Source of the DNA: Haliotis asinina
Lineage: Eukaryota; Mollusca; Gastropoda; Lepetellida; Haliotidae
Direction of reading: 5' to 3'
DNA: 64,000 nucleotides
Assembly (NCBI RefSeq): GCF_037392515.1
Contig: NC_090285.1
Coordinates: 6,885,501-6,949,500, forward strand
The notes beneath the pieces are model-generated. The model made no database searches and was not told the DNA's origin. It worked only from the letters and a program-made list of their open reading frames with translations. Positions 22,135 to 34,755 of the stretch are shown here, piece by piece (the first letter of the stretch is position 1; every line of letters begins with the position of its first letter). The position numbers were made by a program, and so were the translations under genes.

Positions 22135-23775
22135 TTACATCACCTCCGCGAGTATGTCTGTCTTCAAAGCTAACGGCAAGGGGAGACAACCAAAGTTTAT
22201 GACCTTCCTGCCAATTTGTGCCCATATTATTTGCATGCAGGACCTCTTCAAGCTCCATACGTGTCTAGTATAGGTCTCTATCTCCTCCAAAATTACGCCC
22301 AAACAGGCATTCCCACATGAATTCTTCTCCACGTCTTCTTTCAGCTGCCGGATATATTGTTCAGTTTCCTGTAAAGATTTCATCGTCATCCCTTTCAATA
22401 AAGGCTCCAGTCGTCTGCTGTCTGCTAGTTTCTGAAAGGTCGTGTCTTTGGTCAAATTCGTCACGTCGCCATAGAAAACTTCACAGAAGTAGCTCAGAGG
22501 CAAACAGTCTGTGTGTATGTTCGGATCCGCGCCACGACGCAAAAGCAGATGCAACGTCTGCTTGTGGAAACCAAGACGTCTGCTTGTGTCTGCCAGTGCG
22601 TGGAGACTGGTCCCGTACCGGTTCTGTCCAGTGTTGCCTATGTAGTTGACGTCTGCACCGTGATTTAAGAGGATCTCTGTACTTTTATACATGAACTTAT
22701 GGACGGTGTCCAGTTCACAGTCATCGGCTACATATGTGGCTAGAGTGTCAAAAAGACTGTGAAGCGCAGATGGGTAGGCTTTTCTACCGAAAGCAGTTTC
22801 ATATTCATTTTCATTCACGAGTTCCTCTATTTTAATTTCATCAAAATTGGGATCCGCTCTGGAATTTAACAGAAGCAGCAGACAAGCTATTCGATAAGGT
22901 GCTGATCGCTCGAGGTCGTGAAAGTGGGTGCGGCTCAGGAGGCTGTAGAGAGGAAACGTCCTGGACGGGCGAAACGCGTGAACGGAGTGTCCATGACGCA
23001 ACAACACTGACGTCACTGCCAAGAGAGACTCGTACCATGTCTTATCAAAGGAATAGCTATATGTGAACAGTACGTGGAAGAAATTCATCCCGCCAAACAC
23101 ATCCTTTTTATCAATGTCATGACGAAGCAGTGCGTCTAGGCACTCAGGCCGAGCCATCTTGAGCGCAAGAGCAACCGCTTTTTGTAGATCTGATCGAGAG
23201 GGATTCTCGCACAGAAGTAAGCGAAGGGCACTGGGAGAGTCCATTTTACACGCAAGATCAGTATAGCTCTCTGATTTTTCTTTGCTGGTTGTTTTGCTTC
23301 CTGTCTGACTGAAATCCAAAATTGCTTTCACACACATGAGGTGACCAGCCTCTGCCGCCACGTCTAGGGGCGTACATTTCTTCTGCTCATTATCTGCGTC
23401 TACACAATTTACACTGTGACGTTCGTCTCCTGGAAAGTGGAAAAGCGCTGGTTTGTTGTCGCCTGCTCTCTCCTGAAGCAGCATGATGAGGAGCGATTTG
23501 TATCCAAGGTGACACGCAAGATGGAGGTAGGGGTGACGGCCAGGTTCGTGTGGCGTTTTGAACAGACCTCTGGAGAACAAAGTACCCACTGCCACAACGT
23601 TGTTGGTCAGTATGGCATGGTGAAGAAGGTCGAGGCCACTACTATCACGCCATGACTGCAGAGCTCCAGGGGAACACGTGTCTATCGAGCTTCGGAGATT
23701 AATGCTGTCTTCGTGGTTGAGGATAGAGCGTAGAACTTCTTGTGCGTGCCTCTCCTGTTCGGTGGGAGTGCCCAT
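22135..23775 (-). CDS. Ankyrin-repeat and SOCS-box protein (ASB-like, 546 residues)
   Basis: One coding exon. The N-terminal two thirds hold ankyrin-type repeats, with motifs such as DLLHHAILTNNVVAV, PYLHLACHLGYKSLLIMLL, TPLDVAAEAGHLMCVKAIL, ILLNHGADVNYIG and LLLRRGADPNIH. A SOCS box lies at about residues 508-544: the BC-box SLKRSCMQII fits the (S/T/P)LxxxCxxx(I/L/V) elongin-C contact, and CLPLPLALK fits the LPLP-type Cullin-5 box. Proteins of this design act as substrate-receptor subunits of Cullin-RING ubiquitin ligases, with the ankyrin region binding the target. The target is unknown. The ATG at 23775 follows a clear acceptor (gatgtcttctttcag, ending 23778) by two bases, so a 5' UTR intron is likely. 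Which vertebrate ASB it matches cannot be decided by eye. The repeats are poorly conserved in the middle, as in many invertebrate family members. Confidence 0.88.
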   Translation of the reverse strand: MGTPTEQERHAQEVLRSILNHEDSINLRSSIDTCSPGALQSWRDSSGLDLLHHAILTNNVVAVGTLFSRGLFKTPHEPGRHPYLHLACHLGYKSLLIMLLQERAGDNKPALFHFPGDERHSVNCVDADNEQKKCTPLDVAAEAGHLMCVKAILDFSQTGSKTTSKEKSESYTDLACKMDSPSALRLLLCENPSRSDLQKAVALALKMARPECLDALLRHDIDKKDVFGGMNFFHVLFTYSYSFDKTWYESLLAVTSVLLRHGHSVHAFRPSRTFPLYSLLSRTHFHDLERSAPYRIACLLLLLNSRADPNFDEIKIEELVNENEYETAFGRKAYPSALHSLFDTLATYVADDCELDTVHKFMYKSTEILLNHGADVNYIGNTGQNRYGTSLHALADTSRRLGFHKQTLHLLLRRGADPNIHTDCLPLSYFCEVFYGDVTNLTKDTTFQKLADSRRLEPLLKGMTMKSLQETEQYIRQLKEDVEKNSCGNACLGVILEEIETYTRHVWSLKRSCMQIIWAQIGRKVINFGCLPLPLALKTDILAEVM

Positions 23776-24356
23776 ATCTGAAAGAAGACATCAAAGGTCT
23801 TATGGATTTTCCCGTTATGTTCACATTTTTAAAAACACTTTCGTTTTTATGACGTCATGGTGACGTAACAATGCCAGTGACATCGTAATAGTCCTGCTTG
23901 ACCCTTCCTTGCCACTTGCACCTGGGATAACACGAGCGGTTACGAAGTAATTAGGAGCGTCTTCCATTTGGCTATAATCGTCCGTTTCGAAACCCTCGTT
24001 CCGAGTGTTCGTATTGTATTCATACAAATGAATGGTTTTATACTCATACAAGCGGATACAAACTACCACGAACGTGCGTGACTTCGTATTATTAATCGTT
24101 CGAGTGAGTAAAAATAAATGGTGTGTAATGCGGCATCGGCAGTCGTTAACTTGTTTATAAACACAGCCCTGATGCTGGTCAGTATTAATGCCTACTATAT
24201 GTAAATTAGTGAGAAATGAACAAAGCATCTGTCTCTGTATAGGGCACAGTGGTTAGCAACTGCTTTGTACTCGCCTTTTCACCAGTAAATTATTTTTTAA
24301 AATGTCGTAACCATAGAGTAGAAAAACGCAACTGCTTATAATAGAAAATCTTTACA

Positions 24357-24376
24357 AAAATAAATAAATAAATACA

Positions 24377-24455
<79 letters not shown>

Positions 24456-24456
24456 A
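24357..24456. repeat. (TAAA)n microsatellite
   Basis: About 25 nearly uninterrupted AAAT/TAAA units. Confidence 0.95.
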
Positions 24457-25986
24457 GTTAACAACAAGCATGTTGAAATGTGTGCTTTCATCAGTTCGTT
24501 ATTGATACATTGTCCTACAGGCAGACCGGTCTACGCGTTTTGAAAATTGTGTTGGATGAATTGGTTGTATATCAAACATTGAACAGTTGAGGAGAAACAA
24601 TTGGACAAGACATATCTCACTGATGAAGAGTTCTTTATTCTTGTATATATGATGCGACGTTTCGATATAAATCCTAAGAACCTTGTCTCTATTGCTTGAG
24701 AACAGTATGACATGTAAGAATCTATACCGAATCATCCCCTCATGACATGACAGTCTGTCATCCACACAATATCTGTCGATTGGTGCACGATTATTGTCTT
24801 TGATTATTGACATATTTAGAGATATCTAGGTTTGATAATTATGATCAAACTGTTCTACACTTCCAGTGAGTTATGTCAAGAACGTGGTGGGAATACATTG
24901 TGATATCTCCCAACATGCAGCCTTCAGAGTAGTATCAGACTAGTCTGTTTTCAATGCAATTGAATATGTAAGTGTGCCTTTCTGTGTATGTTGCCTCAGT
25001 GGATGAAAAACTGTCAGCAAAAGAAAAGGTTATTTCAATAATTCCTTGGAAAACTGTACAACACCCACACCTGTTTCTTCTTTTTATACAGTTTCTAAAC
25101 ACTGCAGGTGAATGTCCAAAATCTAGATGTGATGTGTCCATTCATTTCTCAGTTAGAGGGTAGTTGCACATAAACCACTGGTGTGTAAAATTGTTTGTTT
25201 AAGACTGTGGACAAAAGTCACTGCAGGCAATATTAGACTGCCTCGTTTTCAAAACACGTGACCATCTTTCAAGAAAAAAAACGTACTGCAGCTCACTTGC
25301 TTAAATTTTAAATCCGCCTAGTTACGCCCCGCGCCTATATAATAACCATGTACGGCGCTTATACCATATACTTATATGTTTAAAGATTCAGGTTTATGTA
25401 TTACCAGCATAAGTTGGCGCTGGGGTATATTCTGGGAATTCTGGTTCGCTATTGCATCATATTCCATCTTACTCGTCAGGTTGACATATCATACTGGCAG
25501 TAAGTAGCATTGTCATGCCACCTCGTTTATCCAGAGCGTTACAATCCCATTCTGTTAAATTACATACTCTTGTCATGAGTCCTAATTCAACAGACTCTAG
25601 TAAAATTGCACACCTTCGTCCAATCATTGTGGTGTATATTTTACACGAAAAATATAACTTTTTGTGAACTTTAAATTTTTGTTGACATACTTTAAATTAA
25701 TATGTTATGTAGATCGAGTCGCTTTGCTTCAGAAATAATGTTGGAATAAATATATGCAAAGAAAACTGCCCTGTTCCCAGTTTCCATCGTGCGTGCGCTG
25801 ATATAAGTACTCTTTTCATCACAGGATCTCATTTCATCACATGATACATTTTCTCGCCGAAGGGGAAAATTGAGGTAGGAAAATGTTTTCTTATTCAACA
25901 TCAGGAAATCAGGAAAAAAAAATCAGGCTGGGATGGAGAAGGTAAACACGGGGAATTAAAATATGGCCAGGTCTACATATTTCAAC

Positions 25987-26206
25987 CTGTAAAAAAACCC
26001 CAAAACACACACAAAACAACAACAAAAACAAAAACAAAACAAAAACAAAAAACCCAAACAAACAAACAAACAAACACAAACAAACACAAACAAACAAAAA
26101 ACAAAACAAAAACCAAAAACAAACAAACAAACAAAAACAACAAAAACAAACAAACAAAAGAAAACAAACAAAAAACAAACAAACAAACAAAACAAACAAA
26201 CAAAAA
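25987..26206. repeat. CAAA-type simple repeat tract
   Basis: About 220 bp of almost pure A and C on the plus strand, mostly CAAA/CAAAA units. Confidence 0.9.
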
Positions 26207-28446
26207 AACGTAGCTAAAAGCACGTGCGGTCCAGTTATGTTGCTGTCATATAAGCGAGAGAAGAGTTGTGCTGTCAGAGAGGAAGGGGTGGTTACGTCAC
26301 TTCCCAACCGAAACTAATGTACCCTGGGTTTATTTATAGACATTTGTAATACACTGAATTATCGGTGTTCACAAAATCCGTCGAATCAATCATACACGAG
26401 GGAAATCGTAATCAATGCAAAGATAAAAACAACACAATTCCACGCAGTTGTTATATCGACATTAAGTTACGGCACATAACACTCAGTGTTAAATATCATG
26501 GTCGCAAACATCCCACAACATCACATTTATATATTCATAAAGCTAACATGCAACAGGTACACTGCCTTTCGGACCATGTGCTGTAATTATGCTTCATCGA
26601 TAACGCCAACTCACCTGTAATTATTGATCATGCGCAAACCTCATTACTTCAAAGTGTAAGCAACGCTAACCAAACAAACCCATGTTCCTCTTCGCCGGGC
26701 CGCCATTATGTATACCATTCACTGCAAACAAGTCAGAACTCGATTGGTGTGTTTGTAGAGAACGAGGCAATGTATATCGACCAGGCAGATATACACAGGG
26801 TGTTCACCAGCTTTCTCGTAGCCACTCACTCCTATGTATTCACGGGGTTTCAACTATACCTATCTCCCACTAATAATGATCGGTTAGCGTAACCAAGTCG
26901 ACATTTACAGCTATACCAGATGTCAATTCTGACATGTTCAGTACGTCAAAATTCTTTTATCCTAATCTTCTCTCTCTCTCTCATTTTTAAAATCATTATG
27001 TAATATAAATGAATATAAAATAAGTATTGCTATGACTTTGTTTTGAAAGATAAACAGTTCGAGAACTGAGGGTAACAGCTTTCTCCATAACACGCACTGG
27101 CGGATCCAAGTCGGTGGTTCATCAAACAAACCACCTCATACCCAACCCCCTCAATCCAGGTTGACATCAGAATGTTTAGTCAAGGATATTGACTACAATG
27201 AGACTTCTGTTTCTAACAATATTGAACAGGTACTCTGATAGAGCGCTGATTACGCTAATAGCCCTCTGACGTCAAAACCCACGTCATTGTGACGTCAAGG
27301 GATGAGGTCGAACGTCATCGTCGTCCCGTCAATAAAATACTCGGCAGAGTATGATGTCGTCTGTTGATACTTGATGAGAGTTCTTTTCTTCCTCGTCGTG
27401 ACCTTGGAGTCAAAGAAGTTGAATCTCACCAAATAGATGGTCAGGAGTAAAAGCAAAATGAATATATGCATGAAACATTTATTAAACTGAAAGTTCGTCT
27501 AAAATATAAGATTTTGTTGTCCATAATTATATCACATCTCAACGTTTCGCATCTGTATGTCAGCCTGAAATTTGAAAGATGACGGCATAAGTATATTTTA
27601 AGTCTGCGTAAGTTTAGAGTTGGTTACAGATGCCCGCCAAACTGGTTATATTTGCAGTTACTATCTCTTAGCAACATAACATTAGTGCCTAGTGACCGCG
27701 CGAGTGATGACGTCAGACCACGCCAACTGACGTCAATACTAGGCGCGTCTGTAAATGTCATTTGTCGCTGGGATATTCTCCAGGCGTTTGGTGAATATCG
27801 TTTGATGAATGCGTGTCCCCTAAACTCCATTCCTTCTACATGTCCAAATGTAATAATAAGATATCTACAATTAGTTCTATTAAACTAAGTCAGCTATGCA
27901 GCATTTACAGAAATGGTTCAGTTCCTGTTTATGTATGTTAGCAGGCTTGTCCTGGAAATTAGCCCAACGATGAAACCAGTTTATAGTCTTGACATTTAGA
28001 TAGCATTCAACGAATAGTTTATAAAGAAATCACAGAGCAATATATTCATTTCCAATGCGTGACTGCAGGTTATATATCAGTAAATATTACAATATTACAA
28101 TATGGTACACACAACGCTCTCGTGAAAATTCCATTACGTGACACCAACAACACGTGAGTCTCCGAGCACATCGGAGCACACAAAACTCAATCAATAATTT
28201 CCCTGCCTGCACGTTGACGTGACAGCAGTGACATAATCAATTCAGCGAACCGTATCCAGTAACGGGGAAAGAGGAAATACTATGACACACCGGACAAAAG
28301 CTGTAAGCCATATAAGTTGGCAATAGTAAAAACCCAACCCCAAAACGTAGCGGCTCTCAAGATATAGTAGGTACAAGGTACTTCAGTGTCCCACCACTGA
28401 TCAATGATAAAGCCGGTCACAAGCTGTTTGTGTCAGCTTTCTGCTC

Positions 28447-28899
28447 TGACGTCAGAACAAGGCGAGCTCCACACGCCGGTTTCGATCACGTTCACCTACT
28501 AAGCGCTCTCTCTATTTCTAGCCGTTGTCAAGTGGCGTGGCAATGACGTCATACTTTTGTTAGGTCGGAGCTGAGCTGTTATGAGTTTTATTCCCCCGGA
28601 AGTCGGTGCGCGCTGACTCATACTACTGTGACGAATTGAAACACTTGCGTAGTTGGGCCAGTCCATCGTGGGAGGGGAGTGGGTACACTCAACCAAACCA
28701 CATTAACGATCTACTCGATGTATCAGCGAGTTACAATTGTGTGTGAACTGTTATCGGCAGCGTTGAGGACACCATATATCTAGGCCTTCATTCGAAGAGA
28801 TGACATTTTGTTCTTAATTCATTATTCATTCACTCGATGTCGGTGTTTCTCTGAAAACACCTACGTCAGACCCTTCCATGTTTGGATCGTGTGACGTCA
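28447..28899 (+). promoter_or_regulatory. Three CRE palindromes upstream of gene A
   Basis: Full TGACGTCA sites at 28447-28454, 28544-28551 and 28892-28899. The last ends 16 bp before the gene A start codon. TGACGTCA is the consensus for CREB/ATF bZIP factors. That gene A responds to cAMP or stress signals through them is inference only. Confidence 0.5.
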
Positions 28900-28915
28900 T
28901 CATCTGAGCAACAAG

Positions 28916-31900
28916 ATGGCTCAAGCAACGACGAGTAAGTTCGACTTCAAAATGGAAAAGAGACAACACTCGGGATCACTGAGCAGTCGTTCATCCGAGG
29001 ACTTTTCTGAGACTAGTTTTGATGGTGAAACGGAAAGCCTCATAGGTTCGGCGACCCACCAGTTAGTGTTATACGCTATGACGAAAGGACACACCATTCA
29101 TAGTGTAACACACATGCCCCCTCACCAGTTGTCGGAGTTTCTCAGAGATTTTTATGGTAAGGTCAGGACCAAGCTTGAGGAGGGGCCGGTCAGATCAACT
29201 GTCAGTTTGAAAGATATCAGGCTCGGTCTGCAAAAATATTTCATGAAGGAGACCGGCTTGGACATTGTCAAAGACAAAAGTTTTGAAAATGCCAATGCGT
29301 GTTATGAGATGGCAGTTCGAATGGGACCACGCAAGTGTCATAGACTTAGAATAGAAATGGATGATTTGAGGAAAATATATTTCAGTGATGCAATGAAAAC
29401 CGACAACCCAGAAACTCTTCAAAATAAGGTGTTTTTCGATGTGAATTTATACATTGTCAACAGAGGAAAAGATTGTATGAGGGCCATGACGAAAAATGAT
29501 TTTGTTGTGTCGACTGAAGTTGACGGAAGGAAAAGTGTTTGGTTAAAATACCACCCTAAGTTCAACATCAAGGAGATGGGTGGCTATGGAGATGTAGATC
29601 ATACTGGAACAAGGCTAGGGGAGAAGATGCTTGAGAGACCAGGTAAGTCACTAACATTTTCTTAATATTGATGTCATAAAAGTTTTATAAATCTTTTCAC
29701 CCACTGCAACAACTGAACCAGTGGGTGACTTGATCCCAGCCTACATACTATAATGTCATATGTAGAAATAATAATGATTAAGTGTGTATAACTGAGTGAT
29801 ATTGTGAAATAATCAAGAAATATAGTGTGACAGTGTTATTGAGAAAGAATTCCACCCACACTCCACACCTAGGACATGCTGTCTCTTAGTAATAACTAGG
29901 TTACACAGGTGGGTGTATTGAGTGAAGGTTGTACCGCCCTAATTATAATGCTGTTATGTGGTTGACAACAGAAATCATCAAATGTTATGACACTTTGATA
30001 AATTTTATGTGTTGTACAATGTGGATTCTAATTTCTAATTAGTATATACATAATTACATGTGATGGGAAAGAGTATTTGATTTGAAAGGCAGTCTTATTG
30101 ACCATGTATACATAACTTCAGTTTATATCAATATGATGTACGACTCTGTTATTGCTTAATTGGTGTGTAAATGATATAACTGTCTTGCAGGAGATCCTCG
30201 TTGCCCTGTAGCATCGTTCTTGAGGTATCTTACCCATCTCCATCCCATGACTGAAGCATTCTGGCAACGTCCCAAGCGGAGTGTATCTCAGTCTGATTAT
30301 GTATGGTTTGACAATACCCCACTGGGAAACTCCACGCTGAGTAAAATCATGCAGAGGATATCAATTTCAGCTGGAGTTAAGGAAAACTACACAAACCACT
30401 CGATTCGTCCATCGTACATTCCTCTTATTGAAACAATATGCACAGATGCTTTGAACATTGAGAGAACTGTGCGAGTGCCCAGTGTATTGTCACAGGAAGA
30501 TTCATTTGCCGATGATAATTCGCTGGGAGACAGTTCGTCGCTTGATTCTGAGTCCCCAGATGATGACCCAGTGGATGAGAGTGTTGTTGGTAAGCTTGCC
30601 CAAGATATTGTCATAATGGCTCAATGTTCCTTAAAGAAGGTCACATGCAATGCAAAACACAACTTTTGATGCCTTTTGATATGGACTTACAGAAACAAAT
30701 TATAAAAAAAATGCAAGTTCCAGTTATAAAGTTGATAGAAAAAACATGATGGAAAAAACTCAGTGAAATCAGAGTTCAAATGATTCACTAATTGCACCCC
30801 AGTGCTGGGGTCAAGAGCTGGTTTCAACACCTGTGCTGCCCTGTGCCCATAGCACGTGATCAGTGATTAGGTTTCGTTCAATCACTGACCACGTGCAGTT
30901 TGAACTTATCCAATCGTACACCTTAAACAAAATGTATTGATTTACAGCTCATGCACATGAGTTCTGTCCCTGACACATTATATAATTACACAGACCGGAG
31001 AGTGTGACACTTGTACACATGACATGTTCTTATGTCTGCGGGTTGCAAACAAACGGCATCCATTTTTCTCGGATGACTGGATTGGATGGACACTGGAGCA
31101 AACTCAGATGGTCAGTTCCAAGTCCTGCTTCTCACTTGGACGAATGACTGTTCCCAGCCACACAGTAGTTCACCATCTCAGTATTTGTTGATTGAATTGA
31201 ACGCAAGTGCGAAGAGCATGTATTTACCTAACCCAACATCTCTGTATACAATCTTTTTGGATAACAACTTCTTCACAAGCAAGAGTGACAATGGCTTAAA
31301 AATCCATACCAAAACATCTCATCATATACAGTGAAAGAAGTTGTTATTCATTGAGAATCTTACTTTCTTATTACCCACCTTACTTCTGAAATGCCAATCA
31401 AACAGATCGTCTCTATGTACATACAGTGAGCCCTTAGTGTATATGCAAATGAACCAGCCAATGGAAGATGTCGTTACACTTGCGCTCACACTCGTCTGCT
31501 CTGACTGTTTTCGGTTTCTCGGGTGCTTCATTTCGATTGAAGTAAAGCAAAGTACAAAAGCTTGCACTTTTGATTTGCGATTATGTGCTTCTAATTTTGT
31601 TTAGCTGCTTTTCACAACCAGCAATCTATATTATTTGTCATGAATAAGTGATAGTTTGCTTTAAATTATGTTTGGGTTTTTTTTTGTTGCATGTGACCTT
31701 TAACTACATGCCAGAAATGGAAATTAACCTGTCTAAGTTAGCACATTTCTGTCACAGGTAGATACTTTGCTGAAACTGCTGGTCAACAGACATGTATCTG
31801 TTACATTTTATTAAATCTCTCTACAGACCTGCTTCTGGAGTAATTGTCTTTTTGTTGCATTTTTTATATGAGACACTTTAATATATATTGCATATGACAT

Positions 31901-32086
31901 TTTGAACATTCTTAATTACTAACTTTATCACTTGGTATGGATATTTTATAGCCTGCCTCGAGAATCTGTTAGCATGTGATTGTCAAAATACAAATTACCC
32001 AGATGCAGATTTGTGATGTTTACATATCTTGCCAAAGAAGTGAGGTGTTTTTAAGGCAGCCCATTGGAATACTGTACGCCCTATTT

Positions 32087-32146
<60 letters not shown>

Positions 32147-34755
32147 CGATTAACTTTACAGCTTCTTCAGTTCCCGTCAGAAACCATCATTATTGCATTG
32201 AACACACTGTTAAAATATCTCACATCTTGTGAGAATAAGAATTTAGGAAAGTACCAATATTTACCAAAATAAGTTTGCGTGACATGGACACTTAGTTGGG
32301 ATTTCCAGATAAATCTGTGGTATTTGTCACATTTTGTGGGAGATGCTGACTGGGTTGTATTAAAAAACTGGGTTTTATTAAAAATGAACCAAGTTTCAAA
32401 GTGGTTGCATGACAAAAGCTCTTGGATGATTGTCACTGTTACAAAATGGTTACCATGTTTTTGATTGATGTTGTTATTATGTTGTTATTAATCAGCATGG
32501 TGGCCATTGTTCCAGGTTTGAGGTCGGCCAAGATGAAGGTTTTGGAGTTGATTCGTGGCCTACTCGTGAAGGACATCAAGAAATTTGCTGACTGGCTGAA
32601 AACTGTTCGGGTGGAATACCACCAAGGAGGTAGGCAGGATTTCTGTGTCATGTTAATAATATGACCAATGAGAAACATTGCATACCAGTTATATCGTGTA
32701 TGTAGGGCATATAAGAACTAAAGTGTTTTGAAATGCGAATGTCCAAGCTGGTATGAGATGTTATCTTTGATATGTGATATGTGTTTATCTTTTGTGAGTT
32801 CTAGATTAGAATAAGTCCCCAGCAACATATACTAATCCTAATAGGCTATCAGATGATTGGGTTGTCAGAGTCATTGGTTGTGTGCACGTCATCGTCCCCC
32901 AATCTTGTTGGTCGTTGTAGTCTCCCCTCTTGTGGTTCATTGTGGTCTCTCAATCTTGTGGATCATTGTTGTTAGTGTTTGGAATGGGAAACCAAATCCA
33001 CTATCAATTATTGGTTGACTTGTTGTGAACAATTACCGATAATCGAAACTTTTAAGTGTAGTCACCATTTTTCACCATTATTTTTTCTGATTAATTATTT
33101 TTCTAACTAATACTGAAATGCAATAAATGTAAAATGTGTTCACAGACAGGTTACAGTACTCAGTATTTATCATAGTGCTGAAACTGAAACTCTGACTTTT
33201 TCACTTGATAGTGATTTTGTATCCCTTTGTCAATTGATTTTTTAATTATTTTCAAACTTCGGAAAACACCGCTAATTGTAGTCCCCCAATCTCATAGGTT
33301 ATTTTGGTCCACCAATCTTGTGGATCATTGTAGTTCCCTGTCTTTTGGATCATTGTCCCCCAATCTTGTGGACCATTGCACCTCATCTTGTGGATCATTG
33401 TCCCTCAATTATGTGAATCATCCCCCAATGTTATGGATCATTGTTATGTCCAAATCGTGTAAAAATTTTGGTATGTCAGTCATGTGGATCATTGTTGTAT
33501 CCTAATCATGGAAATAATTGTTGTACCCTAATCTTGTGGATCATTGGAGTCCCCCAATCATGTGGATTGCTGTACCCCAATAACTAGATGCCATTATTTT
33601 GCAGACTATTTTCATATAGCTGGAATATGTGGTTATTGCCATGATTAAACCATAAAAAATAAGGATGTTGACTGCAGTTGAAAATTGAGACACTTATCTT
33701 AAGATCATTTTGCCTACTGATCATGAAATTGCTTGAAGCATCTCTGTACCAGTTTGTGATTTTGATTGTTTGTTTCAGAGCTGATTGTCTTGTGTAGCCC
33801 GGTCGACCAGGAAGATGTGGCAGTGGAAGGGATGAATGGTCAAGGGGGAGACAACTCTCAGAGCAAAGTCAGTGATCAAGAAATGACCTCAATAAAAGAG
33901 AAGTTCAAACAAAATGGACCCGGTAAATTCTCATCTGCCAGTTTGGATTCACCCATGCAGAAGAAAACTGAAAAATCAGCACGAAGCGACAAGCAAGACA
34001 GTTTATCATTTATGCAGGGAATTTCCATAAAGCAAGTAGAGTTTGACTCGGTTGGCGGAACCCACTGCTCTGCCAGTGATATCTCCCCGTTAAAGGTGAC
34101 CATTCCCTCAACAGACGCACTGCTTGTGTCTGGTTTGAGTGAGAACATGCAGCTGTTGCTACACAAGAAATCCAGCAAAGAGCATCAACCGGTCCAGGAA
34201 AAACTACCAGACAGAATATTCTACTCAGAGAATGACATGGATGTTGCTGAAATTGCTGCTCTACTAGGTGCCTGTGACAGTCTTAAAAAGAATCCTGAGA
34301 AATCTGAATCAACAGTGGCTGAGATCAGTAAGGCTCTGCCTCATGCCGGCACAAGAAGCCCGAACCTAAAAGCAGACTCGATGCCAGAGATGAGGAGCGG
34401 TGCAGTTAACATTCAGAGCACAACATCCTTTGGTGGAGAAAACAAGTTGATAACTATCGGCGACAATAAACAGTCATCATTGAAACCAACAAGTCCAGCG
34501 TTGAAGAGACAGGCACGGGTGGAATGTGCGGAGCCGGCTTGTGACGAGCCTCTGAAGAAAAGACTTTGTAGTAGTGCTAGTGTGCCTACAGGAGCAGACC
34601 ACGGAATGGCCTACCCCAACTCTACCAACATTCCGAAACCACCATTGCAGTTCAGACCAGCTTCGTTAGATTCGTCGCCACTTATGAAGAAAAAGAGAGT
34701 GCGCTTTGGCAGTGGAGTTCAGACGATAACTGTTAAAGCAGAACCGGTATCATGA
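28916..34755 (+). CDS. Gene A: Crypton-derived tyrosine-recombinase-like (DUF3504-type) protein with WLK domain and disordered tail
   Basis: Exons 28916-29642, 30191-30589, 32516-32629 and 33779-34755 encode 738 residues. All introns are phase 1, and the ATG has a good context (aagATGG). Residues about 45-320 form a Crypton-type recombinase-like domain: an N-terminal helical SAM-like part (HQLSEFLRDFYGKV), a first active-site Arg in VNRGKD (R183), GDPRCPVASFLRYL, FWQRP, and YTNHSIR with the H-x-x-R pair (H312, R315). No GHR box or SYN-type tyrosine follows, so it should not recombine DNA. An acidic Ser/Asp-rich linker follows, then a 38-residue exon with DIKKFADWLK. The last exon starts ELIVLCSP and is otherwise disordered. 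It ends with KKKRVRFG (basic cluster plus RVxF, the PP1-docking pattern) and ITVKAEPVS, which contains the SUMO-type psi-K-x-E. Related to QRICH1/ZMYM/KIAA1958, Crypton-derived host genes. A nuclear regulatory role is inference. Confidence 0.8.
30631..31703 (+). mobile_element. TTAA-flanked non-autonomous DNA transposon, copy in gene A intron
   Basis: Ends TTAAAGAAGGTCACATGC and TGCATGTGACCTTTAA. The inner sequence resembles the copy at 55201-55949, for example 'gattcactaa...cagtgctgggg...tggtttcaaca' and 'gtcatgaataagtgata'. About 1.07 kb, longer than its relatives by about 300 bp of internal sequence. Inserted 41 bp after the donor of exon 2, in sense orientation relative to gene A. TTAA target sites are typical of piggyBac-type elements, but no transposase is present. 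Confidence 0.7.
32085..32146. repeat. (ACT)n microsatellite
   Basis: About 20 uninterrupted ACT units in the intron between the second and third exons of gene A. The poly-Tyr open frame here is an artefact. Confidence 0.95.
32516..32629 (+). other. WLK-domain exon of gene A
   Basis: A phase 1-1 exon of 114 bp encoding a two-helix-like segment ending in DIKKFADWLKTVRV. It matches exons 53417-53566 in gene B (DLVAFDQWLKKMKI) and 62312-62443 in gene C (DLVTVVDWLKRIDV). Common pattern: A-K-x(3)-h-x(2)-h-h-x(4)-D-h-x(2)-h-x(2)-W-L-K. I do not recognise the domain. Confidence 0.7.
32893..33580. repeat. About 25-bp minisatellite (gtcccccaatcttgtggatcattgt), split in two blocks
   Basis: Blocks at about 32893-32970 and 33285-33580 share the unit; about 310 bp of unrelated AT-rich sequence separates them. 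It lies in the last intron of gene A. The open frame across the right block is only the repeat. Confidence 0.75.

Larger units (their letters stand above)
23778..28915. other. Intergenic region between the SOCS-box gene and gene A: promoters, simple repeats, many CRE palindromes
   Basis: Holds (TAAA)n at 24357-24456, A/C-only CAAA-type repeat at 25987-26206, and TGACGTCA palindromes at 23850, 27267, 27290, 27708, 27728, 28447, 28544 and 28892. No coding exon could be supported. The open frames on the minus strand at 25.9-26.3 kb are translations of the CAAA repeat. Confidence 0.6.

Noticed and set aside
25909-26307. Long Phe/Cys/Leu/Val-rich minus-strand frames, membrane-protein-like
   Set aside because: Translations of a CAAA-type simple repeat in several frames at once.
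31976-32272. Poly-Tyr protein
   Set aside because: Translation of an (ACT)n microsatellite in a gene A intron.
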